From Candidatus Altarchaeales archaeon WOR_SM1_86-2 (GTDB lineage Archaea; Altiarchaeota; Altiarchaeia; IMC4; MCBC01), in contig MCBC01000161.1 in NCBI GenBank assembly GCA_001723855.1, positions 1-8,759 on the forward strand: a stretch of 8,759 nt of DNA, written 5' to 3'. Each line of letters begins with the position of its first letter. The first letter of the stretch is position 1. Below, one piece after another: positions 1-5,745 of this stretch. A model generated the notes under the pieces. That model searched no databases. It was not told where the DNA came from and saw only the letters and a program-made list of their open reading frames with translations. Both the position numbers and the translations under genes were made by a program.

Positions 1-13
1 CTGTGCATGCAAT

Positions 14-31
14 GGATATATATAATAAAAG
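14..31 (+). promoter_or_regulatory. TATA-like promoter element of the GDT1-family gene
   Basis: An AT-only run resembling an archaeal TATA box lies about 20-35 nt before the ATG at 49. At that distance transcription would begin at or very near the start codon, giving a leaderless or nearly leaderless mRNA. No Shine-Dalgarno motif precedes the ATG; a GGAGG at 54-58 lies just inside the coding region and cannot serve this start. The call rests on composition and spacing only. Confidence 0.35.
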
Positions 32-48
32 AATAATATCTTTTTATC

Positions 49-600
49 ATGTTGGAGGATATATTAATCCCCTTAATTGTGGTGGGTCTGGCAGAATTGG
101 GTGACAAAACCCAGATATTGATTTTACTTTTATCTTCAAAAACAAAAAAACACATGCACTTACTGCTTGGCGTGACACTGGCTTTTTTAGTTGTTGACGG
201 GATTGCGATCTTAGCAGGGGAATTGATTACAAATATCGTGCCCACAAGCTTGATAAAAATAGCATCCGGCATTATTTTCGTAATTTTTGGAGTTTTAATT
301 TTGATAAGCAAACAGGAAGAAATCAAAAGTAAATATTATTCTAAAAGCCCGCTCTACTCGGGTTTTGTTCTAATTTTCCTATCGGAATGGGGGGATAAAA
401 CACAAATTGCTTCCGGTTTATTTGCAACTAAATATGACGGCTTGATGGTTCTGATAGGCGTTATGACGGCACTAACTTTATTATCCGTACTTGCGATTTA
501 TTTAGGCAAATTTATTTCTGGTAAAATAGATGAGGATAGATTAATAAAAATTGCCGGGATTCTGTTTATACTGATAGGCATAACATTCTTTTTGTTTTAG
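49..600 (+). CDS. TMEM165/GDT1 (UPF0016) family membrane cation exporter
   Basis: This 183-aa protein is almost entirely hydrophobic and has the internal duplication that defines the GDT1/TMEM165 family. The signature E-x-G-D-K-T-Q occurs twice, at residues 16-22 (ELGDKTQ) and 113-119 (EWGDKTQ), each in the first helix of a three-helix half. About six membrane segments fit: roughly 5-29, 36-58, 65-86, 102-123, 129-152 and 165-182. The two acidic motifs are known to line the ion pathway; characterised members export Mn2+ or Ca2+, usually in exchange for protons. Length is normal for prokaryotic members, and the ATG is the only plausible start before the first motif. Family assignment is strong. 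The actual ion (Mn2+ more likely than Ca2+) is inference. Only 48 nt upstream are visible, so a metal-sensing riboswitch cannot be judged. Confidence 0.93.
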   Translation: MLEDILIPLIVVGLAELGDKTQILILLLSSKTKKHMHLLLGVTLAFLVVDGIAILAGELITNIVPTSLIKIASGIIFVIFGVLILISKQEEIKSKYYSKSPLYSGFVLIFLSEWGDKTQIASGLFATKYDGLMVLIGVMTALTLLSVLAIYLGKFISGKIDEDRLIKIAGILFILIGITFFLF

Positions 601-710
601 GGTGTGCCTCAAGCACTGCTCTTCGCCAACCTCGTTGAATCGGCACTATTGTGCTACAATAACAAATAGATACGCGACTCCGCTGTCGCTGCATCCAAAC
701 CGCCCGCATA
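601..710. other. GC-rich hairpin-rich non-coding island (possible structured RNA or interspersed repeat)
   Basis: Directly after the GDT1-family stop codon, composition rises to about 53% G+C (hand count 58 of 110), while the flanks are strongly AT-rich. Four short perfect hairpins occur in a row: GTGC/GCAC at 604-607 and 613-616; CAAC/GTTG at 627-630 and 634-637; GCAC/GTGC at 643-646 and 651-654; GCGAC/GTCGC at 674-678 and 685-689. An alternative pairing GTGCC 604-608 with GGCAC 642-646 would enclose the second hairpin. No convincing coding frame is present. It could be a structured 3' UTR, an independent small RNA, or a copy of a dispersed genomic repeat. It does not fit a tRNA. Strand is unknown because the hairpins are symmetric. 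Confidence 0.4.
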
Positions 711-730
711 ACAAGAAAATCCATACAAAA

Positions 731-760
731 AATATTTTTCTTTTTCATTTCCTCTTTTTT
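731..760 (+). terminator. T-rich tract, likely transcription terminator before the radical SAM gene
   Basis: Several T-runs occur in 27 nt (734-760), including TTTTT, TTTTT and TTTTTT. Archaeal RNA polymerase commonly terminates at U-rich stretches without a hairpin, so this could end the transcript carrying the GDT1-family gene and the hairpin island. The last T-run continues into AAA about 15 nt before the ATG at 777 and might instead belong to a promoter of the next gene. Confidence 0.35.
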
Positions 761-776
761 AAACCAGAAAGATAAA

Positions 777-1910
777 ATGGTCAACTACACCCCAATAAAT
801 GCAAAGACCATCCTCACGAAGCACAGGTTTATGGATGACTGGTTTTTATCAAAGTACGGGATGAATCTGTACAGGGGCTGCGAGCATGCCTGCGGGTACT
901 GTGACGGGAGGGCGGAAAAGTACAGGGTCGAGGGTGAGTTCGGCGAGGACGTTTATGTTAAGGTAAATGCGATCGAACTTTTGAAGAGGGAGATTCCGAA
1001 AATTAAGGAAAAAACCTTCATTTTTGTCGGCGGGGGGGTGGGGGATTCATACCAGCCTGCTGAAAAAAAATTCAGATTAACCCGAAGGACCTTGGAGTTA
1101 TTGAAGGGGTTTAAATTCCCGATTCATATTTTAACAAAATCGTCAATGGTGGAGAGGGATTTTGACATAATCCGGGAGATTAATGAACAAAACGGGGCAA
1201 TTGTTTCCTTTTCCATTTCATCGCTTGCCGATGATGTGTGGAAAACCTTTGAGCCGGGAGCATCCCCCCCTGCGGAAAGATTTAAAAGCATTGAAAAATT
1301 TTCTGATGCCGGGATACCAACAGGTGTTATGTTCATCCCTCAGATCCCGTTTCTTTCGGACGACAAAGATTCAATAAGGGATGTGGTTAAAGCATCCAGG
1401 GAGGCTGGAGCGGATTTTATCCTGTATGGGGGAATGACCCTGAAGGAAGGCCGCCAGAAGGAACATTTCATGAGAATATTGAAAGAAAAATTTCCGTATT
1501 TGGAGGATAAATACAGGGGGTTGTATAAGAACAGCGGCGTGTGGGGCAGCGCCGCCCAGGGATATTACAGCAGAATCAACCGGATAACATACGACATCTG
1601 CAGGGAATATAAGATCCCGACCCGCATCCCATACAAATTGTTTAAGGACAGAATTGAATTGAAATACGAGGTCGCGATGATCCTCGCTCACATCGGGTAC
1701 TTTCTGGAAATGCAGGGAAAGAGCGGGGGGGCGTATAAAAAAGCGTCAATCAGCATTCAAAAATCCCCGTTTGACGTGCGTCAAAAAACCCTTGCAGGAG
1801 AGGGCGGCTTGAGGAAACCGCCCGGAGTCGGTAAGGTCATCGGCGGGATAGTTGATGAGATAGTCAAAGAGAGAAGGTGCAGGCTCTACGGGGAATTATC
1901 AGGGTGTTGA
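777..1910 (+). CDS. SPL-like radical SAM protein with C-terminal PolX/MUS81-type helix-hairpin-helix domain
   Basis: Residues 35-42 carry a CX3CX2C cluster motif (C35, C39, C42, as CEHACGYC), which binds the [4Fe-4S] cluster of radical SAM enzymes. The preceding RG and following DGR fit the SplB-like/Rv2578c group (COG1533), relatives of spore photoproduct lyase. A radical SAM barrel spans about 30-285, with the glycine-rich SAM-binding strand FIFVGGGVGDSYQP at 81-94. Residues 296-377 look like a separate domain: a helix with AYKKASISI (319-327), then GGLRKPPGVGKVIGGIVDEI (343-362), which matches the helix-hairpin-helix pattern of the N-terminal domains of DNA polymerase X and MUS81. The start ATG lies after an A-rich stretch with no Shine-Dalgarno. 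The substrate is unknown; the DNA-binding module suggests, but does not prove, action on nucleic acid. Its composition is clearly GC-richer than the following genes. Confidence 0.9.
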   Translation: MVNYTPINAKTILTKHRFMDDWFLSKYGMNLYRGCEHACGYCDGRAEKYRVEGEFGEDVYVKVNAIELLKREIPKIKEKTFIFVGGGVGDSYQPAEKKFRLTRRTLELLKGFKFPIHILTKSSMVERDFDIIREINEQNGAIVSFSISSLADDVWKTFEPGASPPAERFKSIEKFSDAGIPTGVMFIPQIPFLSDDKDSIRDVVKASREAGADFILYGGMTLKEGRQKEHFMRILKEKFPYLEDKYRGLYKNSGVWGSAAQGYYSRINRITYDICREYKIPTRIPYKLFKDRIELKYEVAMILAHIGYFLEMQGKSGGAYKKASISIQKSPFDVRQKTLAGEGGLRKPPGVGKVIGGIVDEIVKERRCRLYGELSGC

Positions 1911-1930
1911 TTTTTTAATATTTATTTGTA

Positions 1931-1939
1931 TTTTTTAAA
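1931..1939 (+). promoter_or_regulatory. TATA-like box of the vapBC-type operon
   Basis: TTTTTTAAA lies about 24 nt (centre to ATG) before the antitoxin start at 1959, the spacing expected for an archaeal TATA box serving a leaderless transcript. The same 1911-1936 stretch is T-rich and may also terminate the radical SAM transcript. RHH antitoxins usually repress their own promoter, so an operator is expected here, but no clear palindrome is visible. Confidence 0.4.
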
Positions 1940-1958
1940 GAATAAATAAAAGAAGAAA

Positions 1959-2198
1959 ATGGAAACCATAACCGTAAAAACGACACCTGTGTTGATGGAT
2001 GAATTGGAGAATGTTGTGAAGAAAGAGCATTATAAAAGTAAATCCGATGCTATAAACGATGCGATTCGTTTTTTAGTCAAAAAACACAAAATGAGAGAAA
2101 TAGACCGGAGAATTAAAAGGATTAGAGAAGGAACTGAGGATCTGCCAAGTTTGACAGAGGCGGTTATAAAATCGCATGAAGAGGATGATGAAAGATGA
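1959..2198 (+). CDS. vapB: Ribbon-helix-helix antitoxin, VapB-like
   Basis: This 79-aa protein starts with a short beta strand (TITVKTTP, residues 4-11), then a helix (MDELENVVKKEH, 13-24) and a second helix beginning YKSKSDAINDAIRFLV (25-40), the order and spacing of a ribbon-helix-helix (CopG/MetJ-type) DNA-binding domain. The highly charged C-terminal half (about 41-79) is the usual toxin-wrapping region. The stop codon overlaps the start of the PIN gene by 4 nt (ATGA), so the two are translationally coupled. By family, the protein would dimerise, bind the operon promoter and neutralise the PIN toxin. The VapB name rests on partner and fold; sequence subfamilies of RHH antitoxins vary. The start follows an A-rich leader without a Shine-Dalgarno. 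Confidence 0.85.
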   Translation: METITVKTTPVLMDELENVVKKEHYKSKSDAINDAIRFLVKKHKMREIDRRIKRIREGTEDLPSLTEAVIKSHEEDDER

Positions 2199-2650
2199 TA
2201 TATCTGGATGCGAGTGTTGCTGTGAAATGGTTTAAAAAAGGAGAAGAGTTTGAAAATGAAGCATTGGTACTTTACAAAAAGATCAGGGAGTTAGAAATTA
2301 ATGCCTGTGCAAGCGAATGGATAATTCTGGAAGTGATCCGAGGATTAACAAAATCCGGTTATAGCAAGGAGAAGATCAATGAAACTTATGATGTTATTGA
2401 AGAACTTTTTTCCTTGGGTTTAATTAAGAAGATTTATGTTTCGCCAGCGATTGCTTTAGCCAAAAATATTGAACTTGAGTTAAACTTGTATGCCGCAGAC
2501 AGCATACATCTTGCTACAGCCATAATCACAAACTCCCAAATACTTTTCTCGGAAGATAAACATCTGCATAAAAAGAAGGTTAAAGAATACGCAGAAAAAT
2601 TTGGGTTAGAGATAAGGGGATTGAAGGAAATTGAAAATGGAAAAATTTGA
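2195..2650 (+). CDS. vapC: PIN-domain ribonuclease toxin, VapC-like
   Basis: This 151-aa protein covers a whole PIN domain. The four acidic positions expected of an active PIN nuclease are visible: D5 in YLDAS, E46 in the helix EWIILEVIRG, D102 in AADSIHLATA and D121 in SEDKHL. Together they would bind the Mg2+/Mn2+ used to cleave RNA. VapC toxins typically cut tRNA or rRNA and stop translation when the labile antitoxin is lost; the target here cannot be read from sequence. The 4-nt overlap with the RHH gene and a weak GAGG at 2181-2184 support coupled translation. All catalytic residues are intact, so there is no sign of decay. An unknown one-TM protein begins 28 nt downstream and may be on the same transcript. 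Confidence 0.9.
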   Translation: MIYLDASVAVKWFKKGEEFENEALVLYKKIRELEINACASEWIILEVIRGLTKSGYSKEKINETYDVIEELFSLGLIKKIYVSPAIALAKNIELELNLYAADSIHLATAIITNSQILFSEDKHLHKKKVKEYAEKFGLEIRGLKEIENGKI

Positions 2651-2678
2651 ATTTTGGAAAAACTCATAAAACCATAAA

Positions 2679-3461
2679 ATGGATATACAAAGTATAATCT
2701 CAAATATCCCTTGGTGGGTTTGGATAGGGTATGTGTTAGTATTCGTAATAGGGTATATGCTCAATTCTGTAATCCACCCGCTTTTTATTGAAGATTGGGT
2801 GAGCAACAGAAAGAAAAAGAAAAAAGATGAGGGGGAATATAAGTCACAAATAAAAGAAAGAGTTAAGGGGTTAATAGATACGCTTGAAAAGTGTCATCAT
2901 TATCCTGTAGGGCGTGATAGTTTGTTGAAGCTACAACGACCAGATGCTGATCTAAGATTGTCCCAAAAACTTGATAAGAAGATAAACGACCTCAATGGAA
3001 TAATGGCTACATATAGCGCCCTGTTCATGTATGCCATGATACTTATCGAAAGAGAATTGCGAAACTTTGTGGTTTCGAGCGAAAATCGCAGGTTGTATGA
3101 TGAATTTTTGAAAAAGCAAGATGATGTGAAATTACCAAAGGGGATGATAAATCTAACTTTAGAATTCCCCAATCAACTAACACAAGAATTGATTTCACTT
3201 ATCTTTTCAGAAGAAAAAATTGATGAACCTTCATTGAGAATGATAAATATTGGGCATAAAAAGTACTTGGATGTGCTATTAAACAATGATGATGCACAGA
3301 GTAGATTGATTACTAAACTAAGAGAATTAAAGAAGGGAAGAGAATATATCGGAGTATCCTTTGGGGTTCATGCTAAAATGGGATTACTCCCATTTAAAGA
3401 ACTTGAAGACAAAAGAGTTGAGTTAATAAAGCGTCTTGCAGAATTAGAAAAATTATTATAA
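2679..3461 (+). CDS. Hypothetical protein with N-terminal membrane anchor and helical cytoplasmic domain
   Basis: I do not recognise this 260-aa protein. Residues 11-32 (starting PWWVWIGYVL) form one transmembrane segment. It is followed by a strongly basic stretch at 44-49 (RKKKKK), which by the positive-inside rule puts the rest in the cytoplasm. Residues 50-260 look mostly helical: a Lys/Glu-rich helix near 52-70, a short hydrophobic stretch around 107-125, and a Leu/Lys/Glu-rich C-terminus (about 240-260) that could form a coiled coil. No catalytic motif is evident. The gene is low in GC like the preceding TA pair, begins 28 nt after it, and lies 19 nt before nnrE. It may be a third member of the TA operon or cargo of the same island; nothing in the sequence proves either. 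Confidence 0.75.
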   Translation: MDIQSIISNIPWWVWIGYVLVFVIGYMLNSVIHPLFIEDWVSNRKKKKKDEGEYKSQIKERVKGLIDTLEKCHHYPVGRDSLLKLQRPDADLRLSQKLDKKINDLNGIMATYSALFMYAMILIERELRNFVVSSENRRLYDEFLKKQDDVKLPKGMINLTLEFPNQLTQELISLIFSEEKIDEPSLRMINIGHKKYLDVLLNNDDAQSRLITKLRELKKGREYIGVSFGVHAKMGLLPFKELEDKRVELIKRLAELEKLL

Positions 3462-3480
3462 TTAGAGTAAAATTTATAAA

Positions 3481-3948
3481 ATGGACACAAGAGCAATTGA
3501 CATAAACTGCAAATATCTGGGGATCTCAACCCTGCAGTTAATGGAAAATGCTGGGAAAGAGATAGCAAGAGAAGCAAAAAATTATGGCAGGATAGCTATT
3601 TTCTGCGGCACGGGAAACAACGGCGGCGATGGTTTTGTTGCCGCAAGACATCTAGCCGGACTTGGAAAGGAAGTTGCGGTTTACACGTTCAAAGGTGAAA
3701 AGAGCGATGCGGCAGAATATAATTTTGAGATTCTACAGAACATGGATGTGCCAATCCATTACATTGATTTTCTTAATCTTGATTTTAAAGAAAAAAATAA
3801 GGAATTAGAGGGATTTGACTGCATAATCGATGCCCTGGTAGGGGTTGGAATCTCCGGCGAACTCCGGGAGCCGATGAAAAGTATTGTAGAGTTAATAAAT
3901 TCTTTAGATGCGTATAAGATCGCTGTTGATGTTCCGACGGGCATTTGA
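3481..3948 (+). CDS. nnrE: NAD(P)H-hydrate epimerase, YjeF_N domain, C-terminally interrupted
   Basis: This 155-aa ORF matches the YjeF_N domain, which interconverts R- and S-NAD(P)HX so that damaged, hydrated NAD(P)H can be repaired. Visible family motifs are the N-terminal ISTLQLMENAG (15-25), the nucleotide-binding loop GTGNNGGDG (43-51), the segment CIIDALVGVGISGELREP (114-131) and VDVPTG (149-154). The frame ends at TGA just after PTGI, where the family normally continues with Asp and about a dozen loop residues before the last two strands of the domain. Those strands (ADIIISFHNPK and VADIGIP) are encoded in the next, shifted frame. The protein as read therefore lacks part of its fold and is probably impaired unless the two products assemble or a frameshift is bypassed. 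Otherwise the sequence is well conserved, so any break is recent. Confidence 0.85.
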   Translation: MDTRAIDINCKYLGISTLQLMENAGKEIAREAKNYGRIAIFCGTGNNGGDGFVAARHLAGLGKEVAVYTFKGEKSDAAEYNFEILQNMDVPIHYIDFLNLDFKEKNKELEGFDCIIDALVGVGISGELREPMKSIVELINSLDAYKIAVDVPTGI

Positions 3949-4892
3949 ATGCTGACATTATCATCTCATTTCACAACCCAAAGGAATTCAACAGGGGTAA
4001 GAATGAGAAGGTTGCGGACATTGGCATTCCAGGGGAAGCCGAAACTTACTGCGGGCCGGGAGATGTTTTCCTGGCACTGCCCGGGAGAACCGGGGGGGAG
4101 CATAAGGGCGATTTCGGAAGACTCCTGGTTATCGGCGGAAGTAAAGATTATATAGGTGCGCCCGTCCTCACAGCATTGGGAGCGACGCGAATCGGAACGG
4201 ACCTGGTGTTTCTAAACTGCCCGGATATTGCGGCAAACAGGATTTCGGACCCGAATTTTATTATCAACTCCTTTGAAAATGATTATTTGAATTCAGAGAA
4301 TATTGGTTCTATCCTGAAAAAATATGGGAATGACTTTGATGCCGTTGTTTTAGGCAACGGCATATCCACCCGTAAAGAAACAGGGGATGCAGTGCTGGAG
4401 GTCATTAAAAAAGTCAGCAAGCCGGTTATAATAGACGCGGATGCGCTGAAATTCATAAAACCCGGTGATCTGGATGAGAACATTATCGTAACCCCCCACG
4501 GTGGGGAATTTAAGTTATTGTTTGATGAAGACCTTTCTGATTTAAACTTAAATGAAAAAATAAGAATTATTGAAAAATCCGCTTCTGAAACCTCTGCCGC
4601 GATTGTTTTGAAAGGAGAAGTGGACATAGTTTCAAACGGAAAGCAGACAAAGATAAACCGCACAGGGAATGCCGGTATGACGGTCGGCGGCACGGGAGAC
4701 GTACTCGCGGGGATTATCGGGGGCTTGATTGCCCAGAACAAAGGCAAAAAGATTTTTGAATCCTGCTGCGCTGGGGTGTTTCTGTGCGGCTTGGCCGGCG
4801 ACCTCGCAAAAGAGGATTTAACCTGCTTCAGGGCAACGGATGTCGCTGACAGAATCCCGGATGCGTTGAATTTCTGCGGGGAGTTCTTTTAA
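3945..4892 (+). CDS. nnrD: ADP-dependent NAD(P)H-hydrate dehydratase (YjeF_C kinase-fold), carrying the tail of the epimerase domain
   Basis: This 315-aa frame begins with the end of the YjeF_N domain (about residues 2-29) and continues as a full YjeF_C domain of the ribokinase-like fold. Known family motifs are KGDFGRLLVIGGS (54-66), DADAL (164-168), TPHGGEF (183-189) and GNAGMTVGGTGDVLAGIIGG (241-260), whose GTGD includes the presumed catalytic Asp252. The enzyme dehydrates S-NAD(P)HX to NAD(P)H using ADP. The only usable start before the kinase core is a TTG at 3945 that overlaps the upstream stop (TTGA), with no Shine-Dalgarno. Together the two ORFs give about 470 aa, slightly short of a usual fused Nnr, consistent with a small deletion plus frameshift. 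The kinase half looks intact and could function if translated. The stretch around 4080 is locally very GC-rich. Confidence 0.88.
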   Translation: MNADIIISFHNPKEFNRGKNEKVADIGIPGEAETYCGPGDVFLALPGRTGGEHKGDFGRLLVIGGSKDYIGAPVLTALGATRIGTDLVFLNCPDIAANRISDPNFIINSFENDYLNSENIGSILKKYGNDFDAVVLGNGISTRKETGDAVLEVIKKVSKPVIIDADALKFIKPGDLDENIIVTPHGGEFKLLFDEDLSDLNLNEKIRIIEKSASETSAAIVLKGEVDIVSNGKQTKINRTGNAGMTVGGTGDVLAGIIGGLIAQNKGKKIFESCCAGVFLCGLAGDLAKEDLTCFRATDVADRIPDALNFCGEFF

Positions 4893-4912
4893 TTGAAAAT
4901 ATATTCCGATAC

Positions 4913-4970
4913 TACAGGAGGTGTTTTGTATTATTTATCATTTGCATTCTAACAACAAATCACGCCTGTA
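4913..4970. repeat. Imperfect inverted repeat between convergent genes, possible two-way terminator
   Basis: The left arm (4913-4928) and right arm (4956-4970) are near reverse complements: a perfect TACAGG/CCTGTA outer stem, then GTG/CAC and TTTG/CAAA with a small internal mismatch. It sits between the end of nnrD on the plus strand and the end of the 52-aa ORF on the minus strand, whose stop codon lies in the right arm. A hairpin shared by two convergent transcripts is the simplest reading. The left arm contains AGGAGGTG (4916-4923), which looks like an ideal Shine-Dalgarno but has no gene after it. Confidence 0.4.
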
Positions 4971-5118
4971 CAACTATAGATTCCTTCTTAAATTGTTTCA
5001 GGACAGCATCAATTTCTTTTACCTTTTCTTTTCTCCTTTTTCCAAGCAATAATGCATCCTCTACACATTCTTCTGCACTCATTATCGGCTCATTTGGCTC
5101 ATGTACCTTCTTTCTCAT
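4960..5118 (-). CDS. Small hypothetical protein (52 aa) overlapping the 3' end of the PIN gene
   Basis: On the minus strand an ATG at 5116-5118 opens a 52-codon frame ending in TGA at 4960-4962. It overlaps the last 20 nt of the DUF3368-type PIN gene in another frame. The product starts MRKKVHEPNE, has an acidic helix-like stretch MSAEECVEDALLLG (13-26) and then a Lys-rich helix (27-46). There is no recognisable domain. The charged, helical character and tight overlap with a PIN gene would fit a small antitoxin-like partner, but DUF3368 partners are usually encoded upstream and belong to another family. An internal ATG (codon 13) is an alternative start. It may also be a chance ORF. Confidence 0.4.
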   Translation of the reverse strand: MRKKVHEPNEPIMSAEECVEDALLLGKRRKEKVKEIDAVLKQFKKESIVVQA

Positions 5119-5698
5119 TTTTAAGTTTTTCTTTGACCCAGAGTATTATATTATTAATAAAGGAATCATTATAATAAGAACCATTTGCTCTGCATAATTT
5201 AAGCAGATCTTCTACATCTTCTGGTGTGATTATTCTATCAAGAGCACATCTCAATAAAGTTCCTGCAAATCCCGTTACAGGCAATCCCAAATTAATTGCT
5301 ATTTCTCTTGCAGCTTCTTCATCCAGCAAAAGAAAATCCGCATACTCTAAATTTTCCATGAGCACAATAGCGTGTGCTTCACCTAAATGATATTCTGGAT
5401 TCTTTTCTTTTGCTTTACCTGAATCTGCGATCCTTTCTGCTATCCCATAAGCCCTGTCGCATTCTTTTTTAGTCAATTCATGAACCCTCACAAATCTCAA
5501 ATCTATTATTCCTTTAATCTCATCGCCCCACCCGTGATCTTTTAGTTCTTTGAGCACTAACCTTGGTATATGGATCTCCAGAAATATCTCCTGGAGCAAA
5601 TCAACTCTCTTACATTGAAACGCGGATATTAATGGTCCTGTATTCGCCACACAGATAAATTTCTCTCTTGGTTTATAAAATGTTGTTTTTTCTGGCAT
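5099..5698 (-). CDS. PIN-fold protein of the DUF3368 type
   Basis: This 199-aa protein has the layout of DUF3368, a PIN-like family often found in TA loci: an N-terminal strand with ANTGPLISAF (18-27), the helix LVLKELKDHG (47-56), LGEAHAIVLMENL (105-117), the strand and acidic motif DFLLLDEEAAREIA (121-134), then LGLPVTGFAGTLL (137-149). Acidic residues E51, E107 and D126 fill three of the expected metal sites. The first site is N19 instead of Asp, a common DUF3368 variation, so nuclease activity is uncertain. Residues 1-13 form a short N-terminal extension. No RHH or UPF0175 antitoxin lies upstream, where only 47 nt separate it from a six-TM protein gene; a 52-aa ORF overlaps its 3' end. 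No Shine-Dalgarno precedes the ATG. Low GC suggests shared history with its neighbours. Confidence 0.85.
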   Translation of the reverse strand: MPEKTTFYKPREKFICVANTGPLISAFQCKRVDLLQEIFLEIHIPRLVLKELKDHGWGDEIKGIIDLRFVRVHELTKKECDRAYGIAERIADSGKAKEKNPEYHLGEAHAIVLMENLEYADFLLLDEEAAREIAINLGLPVTGFAGTLLRCALDRIITPEDVEDLLKLCRANGSYYNDSFINNIILWVKEKLKNEKEGT

Positions 5699-5745
5699 TG
5701 TTTGGTTTTTTGTAATTATGACATTTTCGTTAATTTATGACTTCG

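Noticed and set aside
1..48. Mn2+ riboswitch upstream of the GDT1-family gene
   Set aside because: Known yybP-ykoY elements are longer than the visible 48 nt, and an apparent TATA box close to the ATG leaves no room for a leader.
601..710. tRNA gene in the GC island
   Set aside because: GTTGAATC resembles a T-loop, but no acceptor stem, anticodon arm or cloverleaf can be drawn on either strand.
566..784. Minus-strand 72-aa reading frame over the GC island
   Set aside because: It spans the hairpin island and T-rich tract, has Cys/Arg/Trp-rich non-protein-like composition, and runs into the starts and ends of two well-supported genes.
1371..1691. Minus-strand 106-aa frame inside the radical SAM gene
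   Set aside because: The plus-strand frame has clear family motifs throughout; this one has none and is a mirror of it.
3949..4155. ATG-initiated 68-aa frame just after the nnrE stop
   Set aside because: The frame with Nnr family residues is the TTG-started one; this ATG frame shows no homology and ends inside nnrD.
4283..4747. Minus-strand 154-aa frame inside nnrD
   Set aside because: It is antisense to the well-conserved kinase core motifs and Ser/Phe/Pro-rich, typical of an antisense shadow.
4926..4952. Possible short leader peptide after AGGAGGTG
   Set aside because: Only nine codons including stop from a TTG, no downstream gene on that strand to regulate, and it lies inside a likely terminator hairpin.
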